A stretch of 64,000 nt of DNA from positions 1-64,000 of the forward strand of contig NZ_RQYN01000007.1 in the NCBI RefSeq assembly GCF_003860135.1. The letters are read 5' to 3'. The notes under the pieces were generated by a model. That model did no database searches. It worked only from the letters and a program-made list of their open reading frames with translations, and was not told the DNA's origin. Position 1 is the first letter of the stretch. Each line of letters opens with the position of its first letter. The position numbers were made by a program, and so were the translations under genes. The DNA comes from Tannerella forsythia. Lineage in GTDB: Bacteria; Bacteroidota; Bacteroidia; Bacteroidales; Tannerellaceae. Positions 54,037 to 62,750 of this stretch are shown in pieces.

Positions 54037-54459
54037 TTAACCTTTATTCCTTAATCTTTCGAGAAAGCCCTGCAAGATCAGGACGGCGCTAATTTCATCA
54101 ACCAGTCCTTTGTCCTGCCGTTTCTTCTTTTTCAAACCTCCGTCAATCATCGCTCGCTGAGCCATAACCGACGTGAAACGCTCGTCATAATACTCTACCG
54201 GAATAGCAGGAAGTATTTTCGTGAGTTGAGCTACGAAGGCTTCTACACGCTTCATGTTCTCCGAAGGTTCGTTGTTCATCTGTTTTGGATAACCGACGAC
54301 AATCAGCTCGACCGACTCCTGTGACGCATACCGGACAATATACCCTGCCGCTTCGCTGCTGGGGAGAGACGTCAGTCCATTAGCAATCAGTTTCAGGGTA
54401 TCGGTAACAGCCAGTCCGGTACGTTTCTGTCCATAATCAACGGCCATAATCCTTCCCAT
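54037..54459 (-). CDS. ruvX: Holliday-junction-resolvase-like RuvX (YqgF)
   Basis: 140 residues from the Met at 54459, 2 bases after the upstream stop. RNase H-like fold with Asp motifs AVDYGQKRTGLAVTD, VVGYPKQMNN, YDERFTSVMAQRAM and VDEISAVLILQGFL. The family takes part in 16S rRNA 5' maturation and perhaps junction resolution. In the operon with the sugar transferase and def. Confidence 0.94.
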   Translation of the reverse strand: MGRIMAVDYGQKRTGLAVTDTLKLIANGLTSLPSSEAAGYIVRYASQESVELIVVGYPKQMNNEPSENMKRVEAFVAQLTKILPAIPVEYYDERFTSVMAQRAMIDGGLKKKKRQDKGLVDEISAVLILQGFLERLRNKG

Positions 54460-54460
54460 A

Positions 54461-55858
54461 TCAGTAGGCATTTTTTTCGCCTCGGAACATATTGAGGACT
54501 GTCACAAAAATAATTTTCAAATCCAGGAAGAACGACCAGTTTTCAATATACCACACATCGCGCTTCACACGTCCTTCCATCTGTTCCAACGTTTTCGTTT
54601 CTCCGCGGTATCCGGTAATCTGCGCCCAACCGGTAATACCCGGTTTAACGAGATGACGCACCATATACTTATCAATCAGTTTGGAATATTGTTCCGTATG
54701 TTTGAGCATATGAGGACGCGGCCCTACGACAGACATATCGCCAAGCAGTACATTGAGAAATTGTGGAATTTCGTCCAAGTTCGTTCGCCGAAGGAAACTT
54801 CCGATTTTTGTCGTCCGCGGATCGTTTTTAACGGCCTGCACCAAATCGGCGTCTTTATTTACTTTCATCGTCCGAAATTTGTAACAATCGAATTCTTTCC
54901 CGTAAATGCCGGTACGTTTCTGCTTAAACAAGATTGGTCCGGGAGAACTTAATTTGATCAACAAACCAATTACCAGATAAAGTACAGGATAAAGCAAGAT
55001 AAGCACAAGTGTGGAAAAGACGATATCGAACGTTCGCTTAACCGCTCGTTTCGAGACCGATTGCAAAGGCTCGTTACGGATCGAGAGCAGAGGGATAAAC
55101 TCCATGATCTCCATCACCATACTTTTTTTAATATCGCGATAAAACTCCGGAACAATGTAGAAACGAATCATATGCTTCTCGGCAAAGAGCAGCAAATTCG
55201 ATATCTTGTCACTATTCGCTCCGGGGATTGTACAATAAATTTCATCCACTTTATGTTCCGAAACGAAATCGTTCATCTCTTCGATTCGCCCCAAATAGTT
55301 AGGTAGAATCTCTTTCAGTGCCGTATTATCGTCGAAGAAGCCCAGAACATTAAATCCGTACGCCAAATCGTCTCGAAGCACATTATAAAGCTCCATTCCG
55401 TTTTTTCCGGCCCCGATAATAATAATATTCTTCGCATTATATCCTTTTCGACGATAAATTTTGACGAAGATACGCATTAAAATACGCCATAGCGAAAGAG
55501 AAAGCAGAATAGTGACGTAGTAAATAAAAAGAAAGACAATCAACGAATTGCCAACTTTCAAAAATGTCAGACAAGTACCGAACAAAAATGTTTGAAACGT
55601 AACCAACGTAAACGATCGCTGTACGACATTATCCAGAAAAACAACGGAAAGATGTATTTTGATAGGGACAAAGTAGAGGGCAAAAAAATAACAAAAATTA
55701 AGCAGTAATATCACTTCTTTAAAACTGTGGGCAATGGGCTGGGTATATACAGGCTCAAGGGCATAGTAAATACCGAAAAACAGGGCGTTTAATATGATTA
55801 AATCGCCCACACCAATCAGCCACTGAAGAAAATATCCTTGCTTCGAACTTTGTTCCAT
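54461..55858 (-). CDS. Undecaprenyl-phosphate sugar-1-phosphate transferase (WcaJ-like)
   Basis: 465 residues. Four N-terminal membrane helices (about 10-115), a nucleotide-binding-like CoA-type domain (IIIIGAGKNGMELYNVL), a fifth helix (about 275-300) and the catalytic sugar-transferase domain (FKQKRTGIYGKEFDCYKFRTM, SFLRRTNLDEIPQFLNVLLGDMSVVGPRPH, VKPGITGWAQI). It puts the first sugar phosphate onto the lipid carrier for exopolysaccharide, capsule or a glycan for protein O-glycosylation; Bacteroidales have such a general O-glycan system, so that is a possible role. First gene of the operon, behind the promoter at 55883. Confidence 0.93.
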   Translation of the reverse strand: MEQSSKQGYFLQWLIGVGDLIILNALFFGIYYALEPVYTQPIAHSFKEVILLLNFCYFFALYFVPIKIHLSVVFLDNVVQRSFTLVTFQTFLFGTCLTFLKVGNSLIVFLFIYYVTILLSLSLWRILMRIFVKIYRRKGYNAKNIIIIGAGKNGMELYNVLRDDLAYGFNVLGFFDDNTALKEILPNYLGRIEEMNDFVSEHKVDEIYCTIPGANSDKISNLLLFAEKHMIRFYIVPEFYRDIKKSMVMEIMEFIPLLSIRNEPLQSVSKRAVKRTFDIVFSTLVLILLYPVLYLVIGLLIKLSSPGPILFKQKRTGIYGKEFDCYKFRTMKVNKDADLVQAVKNDPRTTKIGSFLRRTNLDEIPQFLNVLLGDMSVVGPRPHMLKHTEQYSKLIDKYMVRHLVKPGITGWAQITGYRGETKTLEQMEGRVKRDVWYIENWSFFLDLKIIFVTVLNMFRGEKNAY

Positions 55859-55875
55859 CTCATTTTAAGAATTGA

Positions 55876-55883
55876 CAAAGGTA
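55876..55883 (-). promoter_or_regulatory. -7 box TACCTTTG of the WcaJ-ruvX-def-TPR operon
   Basis: TACCTTTG on the minus strand, 18 bases before the start codon. Confidence 0.65.
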
Positions 55884-56142
55884 GCGAATATTTCAGAGTT
55901 TTAAAAACGAACGGTAGCTTTTTCCGGGGTTGTATATTCCAATCGTAAGTGTCACACATCGATAAACAAAAACAAAATAGCCTACATATAGCAGATCAAA
56001 AAATTTAGTTACCTCCGTCCTTACTAATCGGTATATCGCACGAATAGCTATTAGATTTTGTATTGCGATTATGGTTCTTCAACAACACATTCTGCTTTTT
56101 TCGATTCAGAAGCTACCGCTCCGAAAGCCCGGTTCGGATGTG
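55884..56142. other. Divergent intergenic region, no gene seen
   Basis: Lies between the operon promoter at 55883 and the ffh promoter. I see no SRP RNA, tRNA or coding remnant. Base composition is AT-rich. Confidence 0.4.
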
Positions 56143-56175
56143 TTTGTGTATAATCGTCATTTTTTGCTACCTTTG
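56143..56175 (+). promoter_or_regulatory. Promoter of ffh
   Basis: TTTG (56143-56146), 21 bases, TACCTTTG (56168-56175). A leader of about 12 bases to the start at 56194. Confidence 0.75.
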
Positions 56176-56193
56176 CAACCAAAAATCAGAGCT

Positions 56194-57522
56194 ATGTTTG
56201 AAAATTTAAGTGACCGGTTAGAACGCTCGTTTAAGCTATTGAAAGGCGAGGGCAAAATTTCCGAGTTAAATGTGGCGGAAACGCTGAAAGACGTACGTCG
56301 GGCCTTGTTGGACGCCGATGTCAATTATAAAGTGGCCAAGCAGTTTACCGATACGGTAAAAGCAAAGGCGATGGGGCAGGACGTGCTCACTTCGCTGAAA
56401 CCCGGCCAATTGATGGTTAAAATCGTACATGATGAACTGGCAGCCTTGATGGGAGGCGCTGCGGCCGAATTCAATCTGACAGGCTCACCATCGGTGGTGC
56501 TGATGGCGGGTCTGCAAGGTTCGGGTAAGACAACTTTCTCCGGTAAACTGGCCAATATGTTGAAGAGCAAGAAAGGAAAGAATCCTTTACTCGTAGCTTG
56601 CGACGTATATCGTCCTGCGGCCATCGACCAGTTACACGTCTTAGGCGAACAGATCGGTGTACCGGTATATTCGGAGCGGGAAAATAAAAACCCGGTCGAC
56701 ATCGCGCTTCACGCCATCCTCGAAGCGAAGAAAACGGGACGTGACCTGATCATTATCGATACGGCCGGCCGTCTGGCGATTGACGAGCAGATGATGGAAG
56801 AGATCGCAGCGATCAAAAAGGCGATCCAGCCGAACGAAATTTTGTTTGTTGTCGACTCGATGACCGGACAAGACGCCGTGAATACAGCCAAAGAGTTTAA
56901 CGACCGACTGGACTTTTCGGGCGTGGTACTGACCAAGCTCGACGGGGATACGCGCGGTGGTGCAGCACTTTCAATACGCACCGTAGTCGACAAGCCGATT
57001 AAGTTTATCGGAACCGGCGAAAAAATGGACGCGCTTGATGTGTTTCACCCCGAACGAATGGCCGACCGAATTCTCGGTATGGGTGATGTCGTATCACTGG
57101 TTGAACGTGCACAAGAGCAATACGACGAAGCGGAAGCACGACGAATCCAAAAGAAACTGGCGAAAAATCAGTTCGATTTCAATGATTTCCTCGGACAAAT
57201 CCAGCAAATCAAGAAAATGGGTAACCTGAAGGATTTGGCATCCATGATTCCGGGTGTCGGCAAGGCATTAAAAAATATTGATGTCGACGAGAATGCATTC
57301 AAGGGCATTGAAGCCATTATCTATTCGATGACTCCGCAAGAACGAACGAATCCTTCTATACTGAACGGTTCGCGCAGACAACGCATCGCTGCCGGTAGCG
57401 GAACGTCGGTACAGGATGTCAACAAGCTGATCAAACAATTCGACGAAACACGTAAGATGATGCGAATGATTACGACCGTCAAGCCGGGTAGCCGGACGAT
57501 GCGTTCACCTTTTCGCAGATAA
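56194..57522 (+). CDS. ffh: Signal recognition particle protein Ffh
   Basis: 442 residues from the Met at 56194 (MFENLSDRLERSFKLLKGEG); the frame opens at 56071, upstream of the promoter. N domain (about 1-85), GTPase G domain with GLQGSGKTTFSG, DVYRPAAIDQL, DTAGRL, TKLDGDTRGG, then the Met-rich M domain (FDFNDFLGQIQQIKKM, SRRQRIAAGSGTSVQDVNKLIKQF) with the RNA-binding helices. It binds signal sequences at the ribosome and guides them to FtsY. It ends RTMRSPFRR, short of the extended Met-rich tail some Ffh have. FolD follows by 12 bases. Confidence 0.97.
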   Translation: MFENLSDRLERSFKLLKGEGKISELNVAETLKDVRRALLDADVNYKVAKQFTDTVKAKAMGQDVLTSLKPGQLMVKIVHDELAALMGGAAAEFNLTGSPSVVLMAGLQGSGKTTFSGKLANMLKSKKGKNPLLVACDVYRPAAIDQLHVLGEQIGVPVYSERENKNPVDIALHAILEAKKTGRDLIIIDTAGRLAIDEQMMEEIAAIKKAIQPNEILFVVDSMTGQDAVNTAKEFNDRLDFSGVVLTKLDGDTRGGAALSIRTVVDKPIKFIGTGEKMDALDVFHPERMADRILGMGDVVSLVERAQEQYDEAEARRIQKKLAKNQFDFNDFLGQIQQIKKMGNLKDLASMIPGVGKALKNIDVDENAFKGIEAIIYSMTPQERTNPSILNGSRRQRIAAGSGTSVQDVNKLIKQFDETRKMMRMITTVKPGSRTMRSPFRR

Positions 57523-57534
57523 AAATAAAAAGTC

Positions 57535-58443
57535 ATGGAAGAACAGGTTTATCAATTAATCGATGGCAAGGCCGTTGCAGCCCAGGCCAAAAAAGAATTA
57601 GCTGCCGAAGTAGAAAACATCAAACAGGCGGGAGGGAAAATTCCGCTTCTTGCAGCCATATTGGTCGGCCACGACGGGGGGAGCGAGACGTATGTGATGA
57701 ACAAAGTAAAAAGTTGCGAAGCCATCGGATTCCGGTCGACTCTGATCCGTTGCGAAGCCGATATAACCGAAGAAGAATTACTCCGCAAAGTACAGCAGCT
57801 AAACGAAGACGACGATGTGGACGGTTTTATCGTACAGCTTCCGTTACCGAAACACATTTCGAGTCATAAAGTAATCGAAGCAATTGATTATCGGAAAGAT
57901 GTGGATGGTTTCCACCCGATCAATGTCGGACGGATGGCGCTTGGACTGCCTTGTTTCAAGTCTGCTACGCCCGCGGGAATTGTTGAGTTGCTGCGATACT
58001 ACGAAATCCCGACCAAAGGGAAGCATTGCGTGATCTTGGGGCGCAGTAATATTGTAGGCAAACCAATGGCTACGCTGATGATGCAAAAAGACTATCCGGG
58101 CGATTGCACGGTGACGGTCTGCCACAGTCGTTCTGAAAACCTGAAGGAGATGTGCCTAAGTGCAGACATCATCATTGCCGCCTTGGGCGTTCCCGAATTC
58201 CTGAAAGGAGATATGGTCAAAGACGGAGCCGTTGTGATTGATGTCGGTACCACGCGTGTACCCAGCAGTGTCACCAAGAGCGGTTACCGCCTGATGGGCG
58301 ATGTGGCCTTCAACGAAGTAGCTCCGAAGTGCAGCTATATTACGCCTGTTCCCGGTGGAGTAGGCCCGATGACGATCATTTCGCTTATGCGCAACACCTT
58401 GTTGGCAAGCACGAAATCGCTTTTCTCCTCAGTAGAGAAATAG
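57535..58443 (+). CDS. folD: Methylenetetrahydrofolate dehydrogenase/cyclohydrolase FolD
   Basis: 302 residues. Catalytic [13 protein letters not shown] (Tyr and Lys), [42 protein letters not shown] site [14 protein letters not shown] and the end motif [12 protein letters not shown] are complete. It interconverts methylene- and formyl-tetrahydrofolate, supplying purine synthesis and formyl-methionine, so it fits with ffh and the translation genes. Ends at a bidirectional terminator. Confidence 0.96.
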   Translation: MEEQVYQLIDGKAVAAQAKKELAAEVENIKQAGGKIPLLAAILVGHDGGSETYVMNKVKSCEAIGFRSTLIRCEADITEEELLRKVQQLNEDDDVDGFIVQLPLPKHISSHKVIEAIDYRKDVDGFHPINVGRMALGLPCFKSATPAGIVELLRYYEIPTKGKHCVILGRSNIVGKPMATLMMQKDYPGDCTVTVCHSRSENLKEMCLSADIIIAALGVPEFLKGDMVKDGAVVIDVGTTRVPSSVTKSGYRLMGDVAFNEVAPKCSYITPVPGGVGPMTIISLMRNTLLASTKSLFSSVEK

Positions 58444-58523
58444 TCTTTTCGCTCATCAACTAAAAAGTATTAGAAAGATTCTGCTCTTCAGGAACACATA
58501 AGGCAGATATCGGAAAGAGAAAG

Positions 58524-58563
58524 AGGCAGGCCGTTTTTTTGAAGAAGAAAAACGAGCCTGTCT
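58524..58563. terminator. Bidirectional terminator between folD and the permease gene
   Basis: AGGCAGGC (58524-58531) with GCCTGTCT (58556-58563), extended by CGTTTTT (58532-58538) with AAAAACG (58548-58554) around one bulge. The two genes converge here; the minus-strand stop is at 58567. Confidence 0.75.
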
Positions 58564-58566
58564 TAC

Positions 58567-59817
58567 TTATTCAAAGCGGATCGTCTTGGCCGGACTGATC
58601 TTAGTGATCAAGTACGAAGGAGCAAGCATCATCAGGAGTGAAACGACAGATGCTCCGAGATTAATGAGCAGCCATGAGCCCGGTGTCAGATGAATCGGTA
58701 CGGCGTCGAGGTAATATACGGAGGGATCGAGAGACAGCGGCCGGAAAAAAAATTGTATCCAACACAGTACCAATCCGATGATATTTCCCCAAAGCATCCC
58801 TTTGCCGATCAAAAAAGCCGAGATATACAGAAAAACGCGCCGCAGACTGCGGTCTTGCTGACCGAGTGCTTTCAGAATACCGATCATGTTCGTACGTTCG
58901 AGGATGATGATCAGCAGTCCCGAAATCATCGTGAATCCCGATACAGCCATCATCAACACAAGAATCACAACAACATTCAGATCAAGCACATCGAGCCAAC
59001 TGAATATCATCGGATTCAGTTCTTTGATGGAACGAACATAAAAAATATTTCCTTTACGGTCACGACGATTGAGCAGCTGATCGTCGACAGTTGCTGTCAC
59101 CTCATCGAGGTCATCGTAATCATGGACCTGCAGTTCCAGCCCGCTGACAGCGTCAGCCTCCCACCCATTCAGACGACGGATATGCTTGATATCGGTCAGG
59201 ACAAACAATTTATCATAATCCGTAAAGCCGGTATCATAGATGCCACAGATCCGGAATTTGCGTGCTCTCACCTCATTTTGCACGAAATAAGCCAAAAACG
59301 AATCACCGCAACGAAGACGAAGCATGTCTGCCAATTGTTGAGAGACGAGCACATCGTTCGTCACTTTTCCGGTATCGATGCTGAAAAGCTCCCCTTCCTT
59401 CAGATGCTTCCTGAAAAACGTCCAATCATATTCCACATCAACACCCTTGAGTACAATGCCCTGAAAATCAGATTCAGTCTTAAGAATCCCCGGTTTGGTG
59501 GCGAATGTCTCAACATGGCGGATACCCGGTAAGGTGCTCAAGAGATGCTTCAAGCTGTCGCTGGCAATAATCGGCGCTGTTTCATACGACGAGTTGCTGT
59601 CGAAGTTGGAAATCCGGATATGCGAACCGAAGCCGATCATTTTATTACGCACCTCCTGCTTGAACCCTACCACGATCGCCACCGAGAGGATCATCATGGC
59701 CACGCCCAATGCAATACCTGCCATGGCAATACGCACGGCCGGCGGTGTGACTCGTTTGCTATCGCATCCTTCTTTTGAAAAATGAATGCGTCGAGCAATA
59801 AACAGTTCAAAATTCAT
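58567..59817 (-). CDS. LolC/LolE-type (FtsX-domain) ABC transporter permease
   Basis: 416 residues with four membrane helices: one near the N-terminus (about 30-55; MAGIALGVAMMILSVAIVVGF), a large periplasmic MacB-like domain (about 60-265), and three C-terminal helices (about 270-410; IFSWLDVLDLNVVVILVLMM, TMISGLLIIILERTNMIGILKALG). Ends at KTIRFE, usual for the family. Likely moves lipoproteins from the inner membrane to the carrier protein; the ATPase LolD is not encoded next to it. Substrate by homology. Confidence 0.88.
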   Translation of the reverse strand: MNFELFIARRIHFSKEGCDSKRVTPPAVRIAMAGIALGVAMMILSVAIVVGFKQEVRNKMIGFGSHIRISNFDSNSSYETAPIIASDSLKHLLSTLPGIRHVETFATKPGILKTESDFQGIVLKGVDVEYDWTFFRKHLKEGELFSIDTGKVTNDVLVSQQLADMLRLRCGDSFLAYFVQNEVRARKFRICGIYDTGFTDYDKLFVLTDIKHIRRLNGWEADAVSGLELQVHDYDDLDEVTATVDDQLLNRRDRKGNIFYVRSIKELNPMIFSWLDVLDLNVVVILVLMMAVSGFTMISGLLIIILERTNMIGILKALGQQDRSLRRVFLYISAFLIGKGMLWGNIIGLVLCWIQFFFRPLSLDPSVYYLDAVPIHLTPGSWLLINLGASVVSLLMMLAPSYLITKISPAKTIRFE

Positions 59818-59872
59818 CTCTCACCCCGACGATATATTCCCTTCTCGTATATCTTCATATTCTGTTCTTAGC

Positions 59873-61078
59873 CTATTCCCCCCGCCATATTTTGCGATAC
59901 GTATCCAACGCATGAGCCAAAACATCAAGCGCCTTCGCCAATTCTTCTTTTTTTAAGACATAGGCAATACGCACTTCGTTTCGTCCATAACCGGGTGTCA
60001 CATAAAAGCCCGAAGCCGGAGCCATCATGACTGTCTGCCCCTCGTAAGCGAAATCGCTCAGGCACCATGCGCAGAACGTGTCGGCATCGTCGATCGGAAG
60101 TTTGGCGACGGTATAAAAAGCGCCCATCGGAAGTGGCGAATAACAACCCGGTATACGGTTCAAACCATCGACAAGAAAATTTCGCCGCTGCAAATATTCG
60201 TCATAAACGGCACGCATATATTCTTCGGGCGTATCGATAGACGCTTCCGCCACAATTTGTCCGAGCAACGGCGGGCTGAGACGTGCCTGACACCATTTCA
60301 TCACGCTCTTCTTCACCTGTGCATTCTTCGTAACTAAGACGCCGACACGAATACCGCATTCACTGTACCGCTTCGATACCGAATCAAGCATGATCACGTG
60401 CTGTTCAAGCCCTTCGAGATGGAAAGACGAAACATAAGGCTCATCCGTATAGCAAAACTCTCGATATACTTCGTCCGCAAACAGGAATATATTATATTTT
60501 CGGACAAGTTCGCTCAAACGATGCATCTCTTCCACCGTATAAAGATAACCGGTCGGATTGTTCGGGTTACAAATCATGACCGCCTTCGTTCGAGGCGTAA
60601 TCATTTCTTCGAACTTATCGATCGACGGCAAAGCAAACCCGTCCTCAATCGACGACGGTACAGCCTTCACCACCACACCGCACGATATGGCAAATGACAT
60701 GTAATTCGCATACGCTGGTTCGGGAATCAGCAATTCATCGCCCGGATTCAGGCAAGCCAGAAAAGCAAAATTCACCGCTTCCGATGCTCCCGCCGTAACG
60801 ATAATATCATCCGTATCGACCATGATGCCGAAACGATGATAATAGGTCACCATTTTTTTACGAAAACTGAGCAATCCTTCGCTCGGACTGTATTCCAATA
60901 TCTCCCGATTGATATGACGCATAGCATCAAGTCCCACTTCCGGCGTTCGAATATCCGGCTGCCCGATGTTGAGATGATACACTTTGATTCCTCTCGCTTT
61001 CGCTTCATTAGCTAACGGAACTAATTTCCGTATCGGTGACTCGGGCATGTTGATCCCACGTTGTGATATGACCGGCAT
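59873..61078 (-). CDS. PLP-dependent class I aminotransferase
   Basis: 401 residues from the Met at 61078; the frame opens at 61105, but the promoter box at 61103-61110 overlaps that Met. Fold-type I motifs: HLNIGQPDIRTP, AGASEAVNFAFLACLNPGDELL, CNPNNPTGYLYT, FADEVYREF, and the PLP Lys in DSVSKRYSECGIRVG. C-terminal YGRNEVRIAY. Substrate (aspartate, aromatic or other amino acid) cannot be told from sequence alone. Confidence 0.92.
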   Translation of the reverse strand: MPVISQRGINMPESPIRKLVPLANEAKARGIKVYHLNIGQPDIRTPEVGLDAMRHINREILEYSPSEGLLSFRKKMVTYYHRFGIMVDTDDIIVTAGASEAVNFAFLACLNPGDELLIPEPAYANYMSFAISCGVVVKAVPSSIEDGFALPSIDKFEEMITPRTKAVMICNPNNPTGYLYTVEEMHRLSELVRKYNIFLFADEVYREFCYTDEPYVSSFHLEGLEQHVIMLDSVSKRYSECGIRVGVLVTKNAQVKKSVMKWCQARLSPPLLGQIVAEASIDTPEEYMRAVYDEYLQRRNFLVDGLNRIPGCYSPLPMGAFYTVAKLPIDDADTFCAWCLSDFAYEGQTVMMAPASGFYVTPGYGRNEVRIAYVLKKEELAKALDVLAHALDTYRKIWRGE

Positions 61079-61102
61079 TTCTTTTCTTTTTAAAGTTCGA
61101 TG

Positions 61103-61110
61103 CAAACATA
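61103..61110 (-). promoter_or_regulatory. -7 box TATGTTTG for the aminotransferase
   Basis: TATGTTTG on the minus strand, 25 bases before the start at 61078. Confidence 0.65.
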
Positions 61111-61348
61111 AATAAAAAAGCCGAGATTTTTATCCATGAGTCCATAAAAATCAAAACCGGCATATTCTATCGGAGATGAACATTTTTCAAACATGATGTC
61201 CGATTGAATCATGAACCTATCCTTATAGTTATAAAAAGACTCCCCACGCTGGATTAGTTCTCGAACTAACTATAAATCCGTTGTAAAATTGTCCCGATAT
61301 CGCCGTTTTTTTTTAACGCATTCTATACGGGATGTCGTTTTTTTTACG
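61111..61348. other. Divergent regulatory region with two inverted repeats
   Basis: No gene. A perfect 9-bp repeat GATTTTTAT (61125-61133) and ATAAAAATC (61144-61152) lies just upstream of the aminotransferase promoter. A second hairpin, TAGTT-CTCG-AACTA (61255-61268), lies midway and is flanked by GGAT and ATCC words. Both could be operators or leader hairpins. Confidence 0.45.
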
Positions 61349-61356
61349 TACGTTTG
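61349..61356 (+). promoter_or_regulatory. -7 box TACGTTTG for lpdA
   Basis: TACGTTTG overlaps the first Met of the longer frame at 61354, so the start at 61390 is favoured. Confidence 0.65.
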
Positions 61357-61389
61357 CATGTTAACAATAAAAAACAAAACAGTAAAAAC

Positions 61390-62748
61390 ATGATAGATTT
61401 AGCGATTATCGGAGGTGGACCAGCCGGATATGTGGCAGCAGAACGCGCAGCTGCGAGAGGACTTGACGTAACTTTGTTCGAAAAGAAAGATATGGGTGGC
61501 GTATGCTTGAACGAAGGATGTATTCCGACCAAGACATTACTCTATAGTGCAAAGGTATACGATTATGCCAAGCACGGTGACAAGTACGGTGTCTATGCTC
61601 CGGATGCGACATTCGACTTTGGCAAAATCGTTGCCCGCAAGAACAAAACGGTACGTAAACTGGTGGCCGGCATCAATGCCACGATGAAAGCGCACAACGT
61701 ACGCGTCGTAAAAGGTGAAGCACACATCAAGGGACGTACGGAAGAAGCCTTTGAGATTCATTGCAACGACGAGACATATCAGGCGAAAAATCTACTACTG
61801 TGCACCGGTTCGGAGGCTTTTATCCCTCCTATCCCCGGAGTCGAAGAAGCCGGAGAACGCGTCGTAACAAACCGTGAGATTCTGGCCATGAAAGAGCAGC
61901 CTTCCTCGCTCGTCATCATCGGAGGCGGTGTGATCGGCATGGAGTTTGCGAGCCTATACAACAGCCTCGGTTCCGAGGTTACGGTTATCGAGATGCTACC
62001 TGAGATATTGGGCGGATTAGACCCTGAGATTAGTGCGATGTTGCGTGATATCTATACGAAGAGAGGTATTCGCTTCCACCTCTCGTGCAAGGTAACAGAG
62101 ATCAAAGACAACGAAGTGATTTTTGTGGACTCCGAAGGAGCACAGGCGTCCGTTACAGGAGAAAAGATTCTGATGAGCGTCGGCCGACGGGCTGTCACGA
62201 CAGGGTTCGGACTGGAGACGTTAGGAGTAGAGACGGAGCGCGGAGCCGTCAGGGTCGATGCCAAGATGCGGACAAACGTGCCGAACGTCTACGCAGCCGG
62301 CGATATCACAGGGTTCTCGATGTTGGCCCACACAGCCAGTCGCGAAGGTGAAGTGGTGGTCAATAACCTCACCGGACTGGAAGATGAAATGCGTTATCAC
62401 GCCATTCCCGGTATCGTTTACACTAATCCAGAGGTTGCTACAGTCGGTCTGACCGAAGAGCAAGCCCAAAATAAAGGTATCGAATACAGTGTTGCCAAAC
62501 TCCCGATGACTTATTCCGGGCGTTTTGTGGCAGAAAATGAAGGAGCGACCGGACTCTGCAAAGTGCTTTTCAACCCTCAGCGGAAGATATTGGGTGTTCA
62601 CATGCTGGGCAATCCTTGCAGCGAAATGATTCACGGAGCATGCATGGCCATCGAGCAGGGAATGACGGTTGAGGCACTCCAAAAAGTCGTATTCCCCCAT
62701 CCCACCGTTTCAGAGATATTCAAAGAAACATTGTTTACAATAAAGTAA
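61390..62748 (+). CDS. lpdA: Dihydrolipoyl dehydrogenase
   Basis: 452 residues. FAD site LAIIGGGPAGYVAAERAA, redox-active disulfide GGVCLNEGCIPTKTLL (two Cys, about 39 and 44), NAD site VIIGGGVIGMEFASLYNSLG, FAD motif NVYAAGDITG, and C-terminal HPTVSEIFKETLF with the catalytic His-Glu. It reoxidises lipoyl groups of the 2-oxoacid or glycine cleavage complexes. It lies 2 bases before a second aminotransferase; the remaining complex subunits are not in the window. Confidence 0.96.
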   Translation: MIDLAIIGGGPAGYVAAERAAARGLDVTLFEKKDMGGVCLNEGCIPTKTLLYSAKVYDYAKHGDKYGVYAPDATFDFGKIVARKNKTVRKLVAGINATMKAHNVRVVKGEAHIKGRTEEAFEIHCNDETYQAKNLLLCTGSEAFIPPIPGVEEAGERVVTNREILAMKEQPSSLVIIGGGVIGMEFASLYNSLGSEVTVIEMLPEILGGLDPEISAMLRDIYTKRGIRFHLSCKVTEIKDNEVIFVDSEGAQASVTGEKILMSVGRRAVTTGFGLETLGVETERGAVRVDAKMRTNVPNVYAAGDITGFSMLAHTASREGEVVVNNLTGLEDEMRYHAIPGIVYTNPEVATVGLTEEQAQNKGIEYSVAKLPMTYSGRFVAENEGATGLCKVLFNPQRKILGVHMLGNPCSEMIHGACMAIEQGMTVEALQKVVFPHPTVSEIFKETLFTIK

Positions 62749-62750
62749 CC

